A stretch of 64,000 nt of DNA, from NCBI RefSeq assembly GCF_001425265.1, contig NZ_LMEC01000011.1, forward strand, positions 816,412 to 880,411, written 5' to 3'. The translations under genes were made by a program, and so were the position numbers. Below the pieces are notes generated by a model, which was not told the DNA's origin, searched no databases, and worked only from the letters and a program-made list of their open reading frames with translations. Below, in pieces: positions 1-7,571 of this stretch; within the stretch, counting starts at the first letter, position 1; every line of letters starts with the position of its first letter. This DNA comes from Massilia sp. Root418. GTDB lineage: Bacteria > Pseudomonadota > Gammaproteobacteria > Burkholderiales > Burkholderiaceae_D.

Positions 1-1
1 C

Positions 2-151
2 GCTGAGGCGCGCGGCGCGGCCGCTCGTGCCCAGGCCGCCGCCGACGGCGAGCGCTACGGCGAAGCACTGCAGCAGCTGAACCGCGTGCGTGTCACGACC
101 TGCGCGGACGCGATGCCCTACGTGAACAAGCTGCTAGAGGACATGCAATGA
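2..151 (+). CDS. Rz-like i-spanin, C-terminal part (cut by window edge)
   Basis: An open frame enters from the left edge and ends at TGA 149-151. The visible 49 residues are Ala/Glu/Arg-rich and look helical, ending in a short segment with one Cys. The stop overlaps the start of the next gene, an Rz1-like lipoprotein, in an ATGA overlap. In the phage spanin family, a membrane-anchored coiled-coil i-spanin is encoded directly before or around the outer-membrane o-spanin. The assignment therefore rests on this arrangement and composition; the N-terminal membrane anchor lies outside the window. Confidence 0.5.
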   Translation, partial: AEARGAAARAQAAADGERYGEALQQLNRVRVTTCADAMPYVNKLLEDMQ

Positions 152-426
152 AGCGGAAAATCGTAAGCTTGACCAAATTGGCAAGTTCAACTTCACTCGT
201 GCTGCTGGTCGGCTGCGCAAACGCGCCGCCGCGAGCGAACCAGACCGTGGAAGTGCCGGTCTACGTGCCGTGCATCGCGGAGCGGCCGCAGCGCCCTATC
301 TACGAGTTCGACAAGCTTCCTGCCGACGCTAGCGACGGGCAAAAGGTCATTGCGCTGGCCAGGGACTGGCTGCGCTCTCGTACTTATGAGTTCAAGCTGG
401 AGGTTGCGTTGCAGGGCTGTGTGTAG
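148..426 (+). CDS. Rz1-like o-spanin lipoprotein (phage lysis)
   Basis: A 92-residue protein with a basic N-terminus, a hydrophobic stretch (residues 13-22) and a lipobox ending at Cys23 (VLLVGC), followed by a Pro-rich segment. Lipid anchoring at this Cys predicts an outer-membrane lipoprotein. Rz1-type o-spanins are short Pro-rich lipoproteins that bridge to the i-spanin and disrupt the outer membrane at the end of phage lysis. The ATGA overlap with the preceding Rz-like frame supports the pair. At 92 residues it is longer than lambda Rz1, but within the range of separated, non-nested Rz1 genes. It marks the lysis end of a prophage lying to the left. Confidence 0.65.
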   Translation: MKRKIVSLTKLASSTSLVLLVGCANAPPRANQTVEVPVYVPCIAERPQRPIYEFDKLPADASDGQKVIALARDWLRSRTYEFKLEVALQGCV

Positions 427-430
427 CGGT

Positions 431-1252
431 CTATGGGGCCACTTGCTCTGCGATGTAGTCTGCAGATGGGAGTGCATTGAAAAATTCGTGCGACGGCGTC
501 GGGTAACAGGCAGCAAGAAAATGACCTCTGCCACTTTTATCGTATTGACCTGGCCCGGAGAGATTCCACCCTGAGCTTGTCCCCATATTAACTTTGATTC
601 GCATTGCGTGCACACCTAGAAAAATATTCTCGTCTGGGATTTCTATAACCTGGCATTTGCGCAGGGCTCGTTTCCCCCAGCGGTTTTCTAACTGGATATA
701 GTAGACCTTTACGCCATTCTCGATAGAAATTTCACTTCTGCGAGAACTTGAAATTGTATATATCAACAAAGTGAGGCCGTTCATGTCGGCGTGCTTTTGA
801 GGCAGATCTTGAAGATCGAAAACCATGGCTCTGGTCATCGTCCCGGAATAGACGGCGTAATCAGAAAATCCCCATATGACGACTGCAGCGGAAGGACCGC
901 TTGTTATGGGGGTAGTTGTAGGCGACGTTTGCAGGCCAACACCTCTGTGACTCCCATCAGGGTTATAGCCTGACCTAATGTTCTTTCCTGAGAAGTGTGC
1001 CTGTCCGCTCGCGTGGTAACTCAACTTCACAATGTTGGCCGCGCTAAAATGTTCAGGTATGGAGTCCCAAGGGAAAGTGTACTCGTCTTGTAGATAATTA
1101 ACGGGCATTTTCATTATTACGCCAGCTTGCGACGAATGATACGGAACGCTCATGTGGAAGCCGCCGTCGTTGAATCCGCCGATGGAAACTATCTTGCGCA
1201 GTGGTTTGTCCGCTTGCAATTTTAAAAGTATTGTTGTGCTCTTCTTACTCAT
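431..1252 (-). CDS. Unknown protein, low-GC accessory gene
   Basis: A 273-residue protein that I do not recognise. It begins with MSKK, has no signal peptide or membrane segment, and looks like a soluble mixed beta protein with many Gly, Ser and Thr. Base composition is clearly lower in GC than the flanking core genes, with many A/T-ending codons, which suggests recent acquisition. It points toward the spanin genes and ends 4 bases from the Rz1-like stop, a typical place for a prophage cargo gene. No function is proposed. Confidence 0.7.
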   Translation of the reverse strand: MSKKSTTILLKLQADKPLRKIVSIGGFNDGGFHMSVPYHSSQAGVIMKMPVNYLQDEYTFPWDSIPEHFSAANIVKLSYHASGQAHFSGKNIRSGYNPDGSHRGVGLQTSPTTTPITSGPSAAVVIWGFSDYAVYSGTMTRAMVFDLQDLPQKHADMNGLTLLIYTISSSRRSEISIENGVKVYYIQLENRWGKRALRKCQVIEIPDENIFLGVHAMRIKVNMGTSSGWNLSGPGQYDKSGRGHFLAACYPTPSHEFFNALPSADYIAEQVAP

Positions 1253-1266
1253 GAACTGCCCTCACG

Positions 1267-1944
1267 CTATTCAAGCTGTATATCAATTGGCGTCGCCAAC
1301 TCAGCGCCCTGGTGCCTCACGTTCCCTACCGCGCGGTCCACCATGTACCAGGCGAAGCGGTCCGGGCCCAGCGCCATGCTGCGCGCGAGCTCGGCGGCCG
1401 TCTCGCCGGAAATCTCCGGGTCCAGCCAAGTGGTGGCGTCGGCCGCCGTGAATACCACCGGCCTGCGGTCGTGGATATCCACCATGCCCCCCTGGGCGTC
1501 CGCCGTCACCAGCGCAAAGCCTGTGCCTGCGGCATACTCGGCGGGGGCGAACCAGGCAAGGGCCGCCAGGTACAGCGGCTCGCGATCGGCACGGTGGATG
1601 TGCCAAGGCTGCTTTGCGCCTTTATCCCCCGTCCATTCATACCAGCCATCCGCCGGCACGATGCAGCGGCCGCGATCCAGCAGCGGCGCCCAGTACTTGC
1701 CGATGATCTTCTCCAGCCGGGCGTTTACCGCCACCGGCACTTTGCCGCGCGCCCAGCCCGCCTGGTACCCCCAATGCAGGTCGTCCAGCACCAGGGCCGC
1801 GCCCTCAACGTGCATCACCGGCCGGCGCATCGTAGGCGCCACATTCCAGCACGGCTCGGCCTGGCTACGGTTCAGGTACTCATCCACCCAGCTGAAATTG
1901 CTCAGCGCCCGCGCTATGTCGTTCTGGTCGAATCGTCCACACAT
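1267..1944 (-). CDS. yedK: SRAP/YedK-family DNA-protein crosslink peptidase
   Basis: A 225-residue SRAP (SOS response-associated peptidase, HMCES/YedK) protein. The family forms a covalent thiazolidine with abasic sites in single-stranded DNA through Cys2, which must be N-terminal after Met removal. The start at 1944 is chosen because it yields MCGRF and is preceded by GGAGG; the frame stays open upstream, but an earlier start would bury the Cys. Other expected residues are present: Asn34 (WNVAPT), the NARLE segment (about 74-78), Glu103 (GWYEW) and His158 (VDIHDRRP). It is transcribed away from the unknown gene at 2029, with a consensus LexA box between them, so SOS induction is likely. Confidence 0.93.
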   Translation of the reverse strand: MCGRFDQNDIARALSNFSWVDEYLNRSQAEPCWNVAPTMRRPVMHVEGAALVLDDLHWGYQAGWARGKVPVAVNARLEKIIGKYWAPLLDRGRCIVPADGWYEWTGDKGAKQPWHIHRADREPLYLAALAWFAPAEYAAGTGFALVTADAQGGMVDIHDRRPVVFTAADATTWLDPEISGETAAELARSMALGPDRFAWYMVDRAVGNVRHQGAELATPIDIQLE

Positions 1945-1995
1945 GCTGCCTCCGTTGTCTTGTTGGCACTTTACAATAGATCGCAAAAGAATATA

Positions 1996-2011
1996 CTGTA
2001 TACATGTACAG
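1996..2011. promoter_or_regulatory. LexA box (SOS operator), shared by divergent genes
   Basis: CTGT-N8-ACAG with a nearly palindromic core (ATACATGT), matching the proteobacterial LexA consensus. It lies 52 bases upstream of the SRAP start on the minus strand and 17 bases upstream of the ATG at 2029 on the plus strand, so one operator could control both. Confidence 0.85.
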
Positions 2012-2028
2012 TATTGGCGGTGTGAATT

Positions 2029-2706
2029 ATGCAAGCATGGGTAGCGCGGCGGCGCGAGGGTGGTACGCTTTTGGATGCGGCCGCGCCTTTTGGTGCGACG
2101 CCGGCGCCATTCGAGTTGTTGGTGGTCGAGGTAACTGACCAGGGGAAGAGGCGGCCATCCAAGGTGGCGCGGCTGGTGCCCGCCGGTCAGCGCGTCGCCG
2201 TGGTCGAGTTGCTTGCGCCCAGGCTAGTGTGGTTCGGGGGATGGAAATTCGTGCTGAGCGGCACGGAAGAGATCGTGAGCGATCGCGGGACCCTGAATTT
2301 TGCGCAGTCTTGGGTGTGCCGTCTCGCCGCGCCAGCGAACGCCATCGGCTTCCTCGCTCGGCACACACATGACAAGGGAGTCGAGCTGCGGCACGGCGCG
2401 ATATTCGATCGCTACTGCCAGAAATCGAAAGGGCAACTGGCTATTTCGTGCGTTCACGCCCAGGCGCTTGGCCGGCACGCCGTGTGCGCCGATCTATTCG
2501 CCCCCAGCGTGCCGGACGCATCTTCGAGATCGCTGCTCGACACGGACTTGCAGTGGATGTCGGAGGAGCGCTTCGCGCTGACCGGCCTCTGCGAGTGGCA
2601 GCCCGGCGTGGATCAGCCCCCGCAGCTGCTGCGCCAAGGCTGGTTGTGCGAGTATGACCTGGCTGAGCCCGTCGAGCCGGTGCGTAAGCCTAAGTCGGTT
2701 CGTTGA
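2029..2706 (+). CDS. Unknown protein divergent from yedK, probable SOS gene
   Basis: A 225-residue protein with no signal peptide or membrane segment that I cannot assign to a family. Its N-terminal half is rich in short hydrophobic segments typical of beta strands. The C-terminal half has scattered His, Cys and Trp (for example RHTHDK and CEWQPG) and a basic tail. Codon use is G/C-rich, unlike the low-GC genes on either side. The ATG lies just downstream of the LexA box, so the transcript is very likely LexA-repressed, and pairing with SRAP hints at a role in the DNA-damage response. That role is inference from context only. Confidence 0.75.
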   Translation: MQAWVARRREGGTLLDAAAPFGATPAPFELLVVEVTDQGKRRPSKVARLVPAGQRVAVVELLAPRLVWFGGWKFVLSGTEEIVSDRGTLNFAQSWVCRLAAPANAIGFLARHTHDKGVELRHGAIFDRYCQKSKGQLAISCVHAQALGRHAVCADLFAPSVPDASSRSLLDTDLQWMSEERFALTGLCEWQPGVDQPPQLLRQGWLCEYDLAEPVEPVRKPKSVR

Positions 2707-2709
2707 CTC

Positions 2710-2723
2710 GGGGGGGGGGGGGG
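2710..2723. repeat. Homopolymeric G tract (14 G)
   Basis: Fourteen consecutive G residues lie between two convergent genes, starting four bases after the stop codon at 2706. It is outside both reading frames. Such tracts vary by slippage and are also common sequencing-error sites. Confidence 0.9.
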
Positions 2724-2753
2724 CAGTGTGCGGCACGGATTCGCCCAATTTGA

Positions 2754-3512
2754 TCACCACCACGCAACGTCGCCGTCGTCCGTTCTCGGAAAGCTCGAGT
2801 CAACCGAGTCCAGTAACACTATTCCATCTTTTTCAACGCGACTGGCAACAAGCCACTGGCCTTCAATCCTCTGCACCCAAATTTTTTGATGAATGGTTCC
2901 GTTCATTGCAGACAAATATATGTCAAAACATTTTTCGTTAGAGCTGGCGTCGAATGTCAGAGATTGGGTTAGGACCTTCCTCCGCCGGGCAAACCCCCCA
3001 ATCTCGATGTGTTTTCCTCGCTTCGCAATGTCGCCGACTCCCGCTCCTTCCGGAAGCTCTAGATCCCGGTCAACAATCCAGATGCTCAGTTCCGAAATGG
3101 GGTATTGCCCGAGCCGTTGAAGTAGCAATGTCGCTTTCCCAAGCTCGTCCGAGTGCTTTCTCAGGCGGTTCAATTCCAAGAACATGAGAAAGCAGTAACT
3201 ATCGCCCCCCGTAATGTTTGAAAGAAGATGATTTGTCCGAGACTCAATCTGTTCGAGAAGACTAGCCAGATTGGTTTGAATGGTTGTGAAATGGTCATCA
3301 GTACGGTGCTGCTTGGCCACGCGAAAAACCTGCGAGAGGAGCCAGCTAGACAGGAAAAATGCGCTTGAAAATTTTGCTAACGCGTCGATCAAATCCCACC
3401 CGTTTCCATTGCGACTTTCTGAAACGATTGTATACGCAATTGCGACTGAGGCCGGCGCGGCGAACTCAATCGCGAGTTGTTTGGCAATTCGGGCGAAAGT
3501 GGCGAGTTTCAC
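2754..3512 (-). CDS. Unknown membrane-anchored protein, low-GC accessory gene
   Basis: A 252-residue unrecognised protein. It has two hydrophobic segments near the N-terminus (about residues 12-30 and 43-62), suggesting a hairpin in the inner membrane. A probable coiled-coil region (about 68-100) follows, then a soluble C-terminal domain. Codon use is markedly richer in A/T than in the core genes. It is convergent with the unknown gene at 2029 and sits beside phage lysis genes and a LexA-controlled pair, consistent with island or prophage cargo. A membrane helix pair plus soluble domain is seen in many phage-defence effectors, but nothing here identifies one. Confidence 0.7.
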   Translation of the reverse strand: MKLATFARIAKQLAIEFAAPASVAIAYTIVSESRNGNGWDLIDALAKFSSAFFLSSWLLSQVFRVAKQHRTDDHFTTIQTNLASLLEQIESRTNHLLSNITGGDSYCFLMFLELNRLRKHSDELGKATLLLQRLGQYPISELSIWIVDRDLELPEGAGVGDIAKRGKHIEIGGFARRRKVLTQSLTFDASSNEKCFDIYLSAMNGTIHQKIWVQRIEGQWLVASRVEKDGIVLLDSVDSSFPRTDDGDVAWW

Positions 3513-3837
3513 GAAGGCGGCTGTTCGAAGGTGGGAGTTTTAGCGGATTGCGGCCCACTCGGCCGCAGCAAATCAGGTCTTCCAATTTTCGCAAGGAGAG
3601 GCGTAGCTTTTGGCGTAGCTTCTAGATCCCTGATTCTTTTTTCATAGGGGGAATACGCTGCTGCATCATGGGCGTGACCTTTTCAGCAGGGCTGTTCTTG
3701 ACGGCGGCGGCGTTGATTTCGCTAGGGATGGTGGTCATTGTTTCGTGGTTCGATGTGGCTGCGCGCACGGGCGCGCGATGGGGCAATAGGCCGACATTTT
3801 ACCGCTTTCGCAACAATGTGCCGCGTTTCCTGTGGCG
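3513..3837. other. Intergenic region at the island/core junction
   Basis: 325 bases without a convincing gene. An imperfect direct repeat of GGCGTAGCTT occurs twice near 3600-3621. A short plus-strand frame from 3668 begins with one hydrophobic segment but runs antisense into the DUF29 gene and is not called. No tRNA or clear attachment site was found. Confidence 0.5.
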
Positions 3838-4287
3838 TCAGGGCAGAAAATCCTCGTCCAGCAGTTGTTCGACGCTGTACGGCGGGCCAGAAGGGAAGTG
3901 CGAGGCCGGCAGCCGGGTTTCGCGGGCCGCCTGGCGCAGGGCGTGCGGGTAGCGGGCGTCGAGTTTTTCCGGGAGCGTACTGCGCAAGCTGGGGCTGTCG
4001 TCAATGATCAGCCGGATCTGCTGGCGTTGCTCGTATACGGTGTTTTCCCAGCTGTGGGTCTTGTGATCGGGCTGGAACTGGCATTTGAGGAGGTGGGCGA
4101 TGAGCACTTCCAGCCTGTGGTTCAGCTTGCGGCGGTCTCGATTGGCCATGGAGGCAAGCTCGTCGACAAGGTTTTCGCGGTCCAGCGACTCCAGGCGCCC
4201 GGCGCGCAGGAAGGCGGCTTGCGATTCCAGCCAGAGGATGAAGTCGTCTTCGTAGGCGGGAACGGCATCGTTTTTGAAGTCCAGCAT
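3838..4287 (-). CDS. DUF29 family protein (copy 1)
   Basis: A 149-residue all-helical protein of the DUF29 family, whose function is unknown. Family signatures are the N-terminal AYEDDFILWLESQ-type segment (residues 11-23), the basic RDRRKLNHRL region near residue 50, and the C-terminal PYSVEQLLDEDFLP ending. GGAGGTGCACC precedes the ATG. A second full copy lies at 6408-6875 and a decayed one at 5312-5464, all on the minus strand. Short DUF29 genes often occur in several copies in cyanobacterial and proteobacterial genomes. Confidence 0.85.
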   Translation of the reverse strand: MLDFKNDAVPAYEDDFILWLESQAAFLRAGRLESLDRENLVDELASMANRDRRKLNHRLEVLIAHLLKCQFQPDHKTHSWENTVYEQRQQIRLIIDDSPSLRSTLPEKLDARYPHALRQAARETRLPASHFPSGPPYSVEQLLDEDFLP

Positions 4288-4481
4288 GGTGCACCTCCTG
4301 TCACTTCACGGTAGCAAAGTCCCGCTGGAAGTCCAGCGTACGCCGCCGTGCGCGGGTGCGGTCTGCGTTGGCGCAAACTCTGCAGCGCAACTGTACCCGT
4401 CCGGCTCGCAAGCGACTGTACCGGTCTCGCCCGCGCGGCCGCGCTTACCATGGGTTTCCGCCATTGCCCCGAGGAGGCCCC

Positions 4482-5315
4482 ATGCCAGAGCAAATCAGCG
4501 TCGCGCCGCACCGCGTGGCGGACAGCGGCTGCGAGACGCGCGCGGTGCTGCGGCGCAGGACCGGCGGCAGCGGCCACGGCACGGACAGCGTGGCGCAGGA
4601 GGCGCCGGTGGCGCTGGTGATCAACGGTATCTCGCACGCCGTGATGATGGCCACCCCCACCGACCTGGAGGAGTTCGCCGCCGGCTTCGTGCTGACCGAG
4701 GGCCTGGTGGCCGTGCGCTCGGATATTTACGGGATCGAGGTGGCGCAGCATGGCGCCGGCTACGAGGTGGCCTTGTCGGTGGCGCAGCAGCGCTTTGTGC
4801 AAATGAAGGAAAAGCGGCGCGCCATGGCCGGGCGCAGCGGCTGCGGCGTGTGCGGCATCGAGAGCCTGGCCATGCTGGACCTGGCGCCGGAGCTGGTGGC
4901 GGTGCCGTGGCAGGGGCGCGACGTTGCGCCGGCGGTGGCCGCGGCGGCGCGCGAACTGGGCCGGCACCAGGCCTTGATGCGCGCCACCGGCGGCGTGCAC
5001 GCGGCGGCATGGTGCACGCCGGACGGCAGCATCGTGCGCGTGTTCGAGGACGTGGGCCGCCACAACGCGCTGGACAAGCTGATCGGTGCGCTGGCCCTGC
5101 AGGGACAGGACATGCGGGACGGGTTTGTCTTCATGTCCAGCCGTGCCAGTTACGAGCTGGCGCGCAAGGCCGCGCGCATGGGCATTCCCATGCTGGCGAC
5201 CATCTCGGCGCCCAGCTCGCTGGCCATCGACATTGCCGAGCAGGCCGGCCTCAAACTGGTGAGCTTCTGCCGCCAGGATGGCTGCGTGGAATACACGCTG
5301 ATGGAGGCAGCCTAG
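4482..5315 (+). CDS. fdhD: Formate dehydrogenase accessory sulfurtransferase FdhD
   Basis: A 277-residue FdhD. The family transfers sulfur from IscS to the molybdenum bis-MGD cofactor and is needed for active formate dehydrogenase. The CGVCG motif is present with cysteines at residues 121 and 124, the positions of the catalytic pair in E. coli FdhD. Conserved segments include EEFAAGFVLTEGL (about 63-75) and the GRHNALDKL and SSRASYEL blocks in the C-terminal half. The ATG at 4482 is chosen because GAGGAGG lies just before it; the frame is open further upstream without a ribosome site. No formate dehydrogenase gene is in the window. Its stop codon overlaps the stop of a DUF29 remnant on the other strand. 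Confidence 0.95.
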   Translation: MPEQISVAPHRVADSGCETRAVLRRRTGGSGHGTDSVAQEAPVALVINGISHAVMMATPTDLEEFAAGFVLTEGLVAVRSDIYGIEVAQHGAGYEVALSVAQQRFVQMKEKRRAMAGRSGCGVCGIESLAMLDLAPELVAVPWQGRDVAPAVAAAARELGRHQALMRATGGVHAAAWCTPDGSIVRVFEDVGRHNALDKLIGALALQGQDMRDGFVFMSSRASYELARKAARMGIPMLATISAPSSLAIDIAEQAGLKLVSFCRQDGCVEYTLMEAA

Positions 5316-5464
5316 GGCACAACACCGTCATCCAGCAGCTGCTCTACACTGTAGGGAAAGTGCTGCGGGAAATGGGTGGCGGGCTGACCGGTTTCAATCG
5401 CGGTCATGCGCCGGCTCCGTCGGGGCGTCGAGCCAGGCGACGAAGTCCTCGTCGTAGGCATGAT
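5312..5464 (-). pseudogene. DUF29 remnant (internal deletion)
   Basis: On the minus strand, GGAGGTGCATC and ATG resemble the start of the DUF29 gene at 4287. They are followed, out of frame, by codons for AYDEDFVAWLDAP, which then hit a stop. The downstream sequence encodes ETGQPATHFP and FPYSVEQLLDDGVVP plus a stop, the family C-terminus. The roughly 80-residue middle is missing. This is a third, non-functional DUF29 copy. Confidence 0.8.
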
Positions 5465-5574
5465 GCACCTCCTTCACTGCAGACTTGCACCTTACTCCCG
5501 CGCCGCATGCTGTGGTGTGACTTTGGTCGAACGGATGCTGCGCCGCAGCGCCCCCACCCCTGTATAATTTATGG

Positions 5575-6411
5575 ATGGAAAAACTCAGAGATTACGCCCA
5601 GATCGTCGCCGAAGCACGGCGCGGCCAGCTGGTGTTTCCCACCAGCGTGAACGCGGCCCTGCAGTTGCAGCAGGCGCTGGCCGATCCCGACTGCCACGTG
5701 GAAGACGCGATCCGCAAGGTGCTGGCCGAGCCGGTGCTGGCGGCGCGTGCGGTGGCGCTGGCGAATTCCGCAGTGTTCAGCCGCCTGGGCGGTCCGGTGG
5801 TGACCAGCGCGCGCGGCGCGGTGGTGAGGGTGGGATACCGTAATCTCTATTCGCTGGCGGCCGCCATGGTGGTGCGCCAGTTCGGCGCGCGCATCCGTGA
5901 TCCGCAGCTGCGCTACCAGGCGGACCAGTTGTGGAAGCATTGCGCGCACGTGGCCTCGCTGGCGCATCTGCTGGGCCGGCATTTGACGCGGGTCGACCCG
6001 GATACGGCGCTGTTTGCCGGCATCATGCATGAAGTTGGCGGCTTTTACCTGTTGTCGCGGGCGGATGACCTGCCGGGGCTGCTGGAAGATCCGGACGCCA
6101 GCATCGGTGCGCTGCACGAGATCGTTACGCGCGAACTGCTGTCCAAGCTGCTGGTGCCGGAGCCGGTGGCGGTGGCGATCGCTTCGCTGCGCGGCGGCGC
6201 CATCTCGATTCCGCCTAGCGGCCTGCGCGACACGCTGCTGCTGGCCAAGCGCCTGGCGCCCCTGCGTTCGCCGCTGCCGCTGGCCGACGACGCGGTGCTG
6301 GCGCGCGCCGCAGCGGTGGACGCCTACCTGGTCGGCAACACCCAGATTGACGAGATCCTGCTCGAATCGGCCGAAGAAGCCCGCTCCATGAGCGCCGCGC
6401 TGCTGGTTTAA
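5575..6411 (+). CDS. HDOD domain protein
   Basis: A 278-residue protein made almost entirely of an HDOD domain (about residues 20-215), an HD-related fold without the complete metal-binding HD set that is common in bacterial signalling proteins. Recognisable segments are PVLAARAVALANSA (about 53-66), the RGAVVRVGYRNL block, and HVASLAHLLGRH followed by ALFAGIMHEVGG. A TATAAT hexamer ends only a few bases before the start, so the transcript leader must be very short or absent. A second ATG 4 bases upstream is in another frame. It is convergent with the DUF29 gene at 6408, overlapping it by 4 bases at the ends. No signalling output domain is attached. Confidence 0.85.
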   Translation: MEKLRDYAQIVAEARRGQLVFPTSVNAALQLQQALADPDCHVEDAIRKVLAEPVLAARAVALANSAVFSRLGGPVVTSARGAVVRVGYRNLYSLAAAMVVRQFGARIRDPQLRYQADQLWKHCAHVASLAHLLGRHLTRVDPDTALFAGIMHEVGGFYLLSRADDLPGLLEDPDASIGALHEIVTRELLSKLLVPEPVAVAIASLRGGAISIPPSGLRDTLLLAKRLAPLRSPLPLADDAVLARAAAVDAYLVGNTQIDEILLESAEEARSMSAALLV

Positions 6412-6875
6412 GCCCAGGCCTCGCCCTGCAGAATCTGCTGGGTCGCATACGGGCAGGCTGCCGGGAAGGTCGATGCCGGCAAGCCGGTTTGCTTGACCGC
6501 TTCGTATACCGCATCAGGATAGACCCGCTCTATCATGCTTTGCAATTCACGCCGCAAGCAGGGGCTGTCCGCCAGAATGAGCGCGATTTTGCGGCGCTGT
6601 TCCCTGACGGTGGCACTCCAGCTGCGCGTACGGCGTACTGGCTGGAAATCAATCTTCAGCATGTGCATGATGATTTTCTCCAGCCGGCTGTGGAGACTGC
6701 GGCGCTCGCGTCTGGTCATGGCAGATAGCTCGTCGAGAAGATTTTCCTTGTCGAGAAGTTCATAGCTGCCTGCGCACAGGAACTCCACCTGGGCATCCAG
6801 CCACAGGACGAAATCATCGTCGTAGGCTGGCGCGGTGGGCGTTTGGTCTTGGCAAGCGTGTTGAGATTTAGGCAT
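6408..6875 (-). CDS. DUF29 family protein (copy 2)
   Basis: A 155-residue DUF29 protein, function unknown. It contains the AYDDDFVLWLDAQ segment (about residues 16-28), the MTRRERRSLHSRLE region and the PYATQQIL C-terminus seen in the copy at 3838-4287, but diverges elsewhere, so it is not a recent duplicate. Met at 6875 is preferred because GGAGGTG lies a few bases upstream; an in-frame Met 7 codons earlier lacks a ribosome site. The end overlaps the convergent HDOD gene by 4 bases. Confidence 0.85.
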   Translation of the reverse strand: MPKSQHACQDQTPTAPAYDDDFVLWLDAQVEFLCAGSYELLDKENLLDELSAMTRRERRSLHSRLEKIIMHMLKIDFQPVRRTRSWSATVREQRRKIALILADSPCLRRELQSMIERVYPDAVYEAVKQTGLPASTFPAACPYATQQILQGEAWA

Positions 6876-6978
6876 CGCGGCACCTCCACAAACCACGTTA
6901 GCAGCGCGGCAGGGGAAGTCCAGCGGAATCAGACGGGCGCATGTGCAATATCAAGCAGTGTGCGCCGGGGAAGCAAAA

Positions 6979-7485
6979 TCAGCCGGGCAGGGCGGCTTCG
7001 AGCAGGCGGACCAGGGACTGGATGCCTTCGGAATCCACCTCGTCGAAGCGGTTCGGCAGCGGGCTGTCCAGGTCGAACACGCCGTAGGTGGCGCCGTGCG
7101 CGAAGACCGGCACCACCAGCTCGGAACGCGAATTGACGTCGCACGCGATATGGCCCGGGAAGGCATGCACGTCCGCCACCACGATGGGTTCGCCCTTTTC
7201 CACCGTGGTGCCGCATACCCCGCGGCCCTTCTTGATGCGGATGCAGGCTGGCTTGCCCTGGAACGGCCCCAGTACCAGCTCATCGCCTTTGAGGAAGTAG
7301 AAACCGGCCCAGTTCAGGCCCGGCATGGTGTTGAACACCAGCGAACTGAAGTTGGCGGTGTTGGCGATCACGTCGGTTTCGCCTGCCAGCAGGCCTTGCA
7401 GCTGGGAACGCAGATCGGCGTACATGGCGCGCTTGGCTTCCGGCGTGTCGGTGCTGTAGGCGGCGTCGCTGATGGTAAAAGTCAT
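6979..7485 (-). CDS. msrC: Free methionine-(R)-sulfoxide reductase (fRMsr, GAF domain)
   Basis: A 168-residue single GAF-domain protein of the fRMsr (YebR/MsrC) family, which reduces free methionine-R-sulfoxide in the cytoplasm using thioredoxin. The three family cysteines are present at residues 81 (KPACIRI), 91 (RGVCGT) and 115 (HIACD). The length matches the family. It stands alone between a DUF29 gene and a two-component gene pair transcribed the other way. Confidence 0.93.
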   Translation of the reverse strand: MTFTISDAAYSTDTPEAKRAMYADLRSQLQGLLAGETDVIANTANFSSLVFNTMPGLNWAGFYFLKGDELVLGPFQGKPACIRIKKGRGVCGTTVEKGEPIVVADVHAFPGHIACDVNSRSELVVPVFAHGATYGVFDLDSPLPNRFDEVDSEGIQSLVRLLEAALPG

Positions 7486-7571
7486 GATGAACGGAAATTA
7501 AATGGCTGAGGACCGTATCTTACGCCGCAGCCGCGATGTTTGCCCAACCATGCGCGGGGATGCGGGATTAA

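Noticed and set aside
1945..2034. Longer start for the SRAP gene
   Set aside because: It would cover the LexA box and remove the catalytic Cys from position 2.
3668..3952. Plus-strand frame with one hydrophobic segment before the DUF29 gene
   Set aside because: Most of it runs antisense to a well-supported DUF29 gene and there is no ribosome site; it could at most be a remnant.
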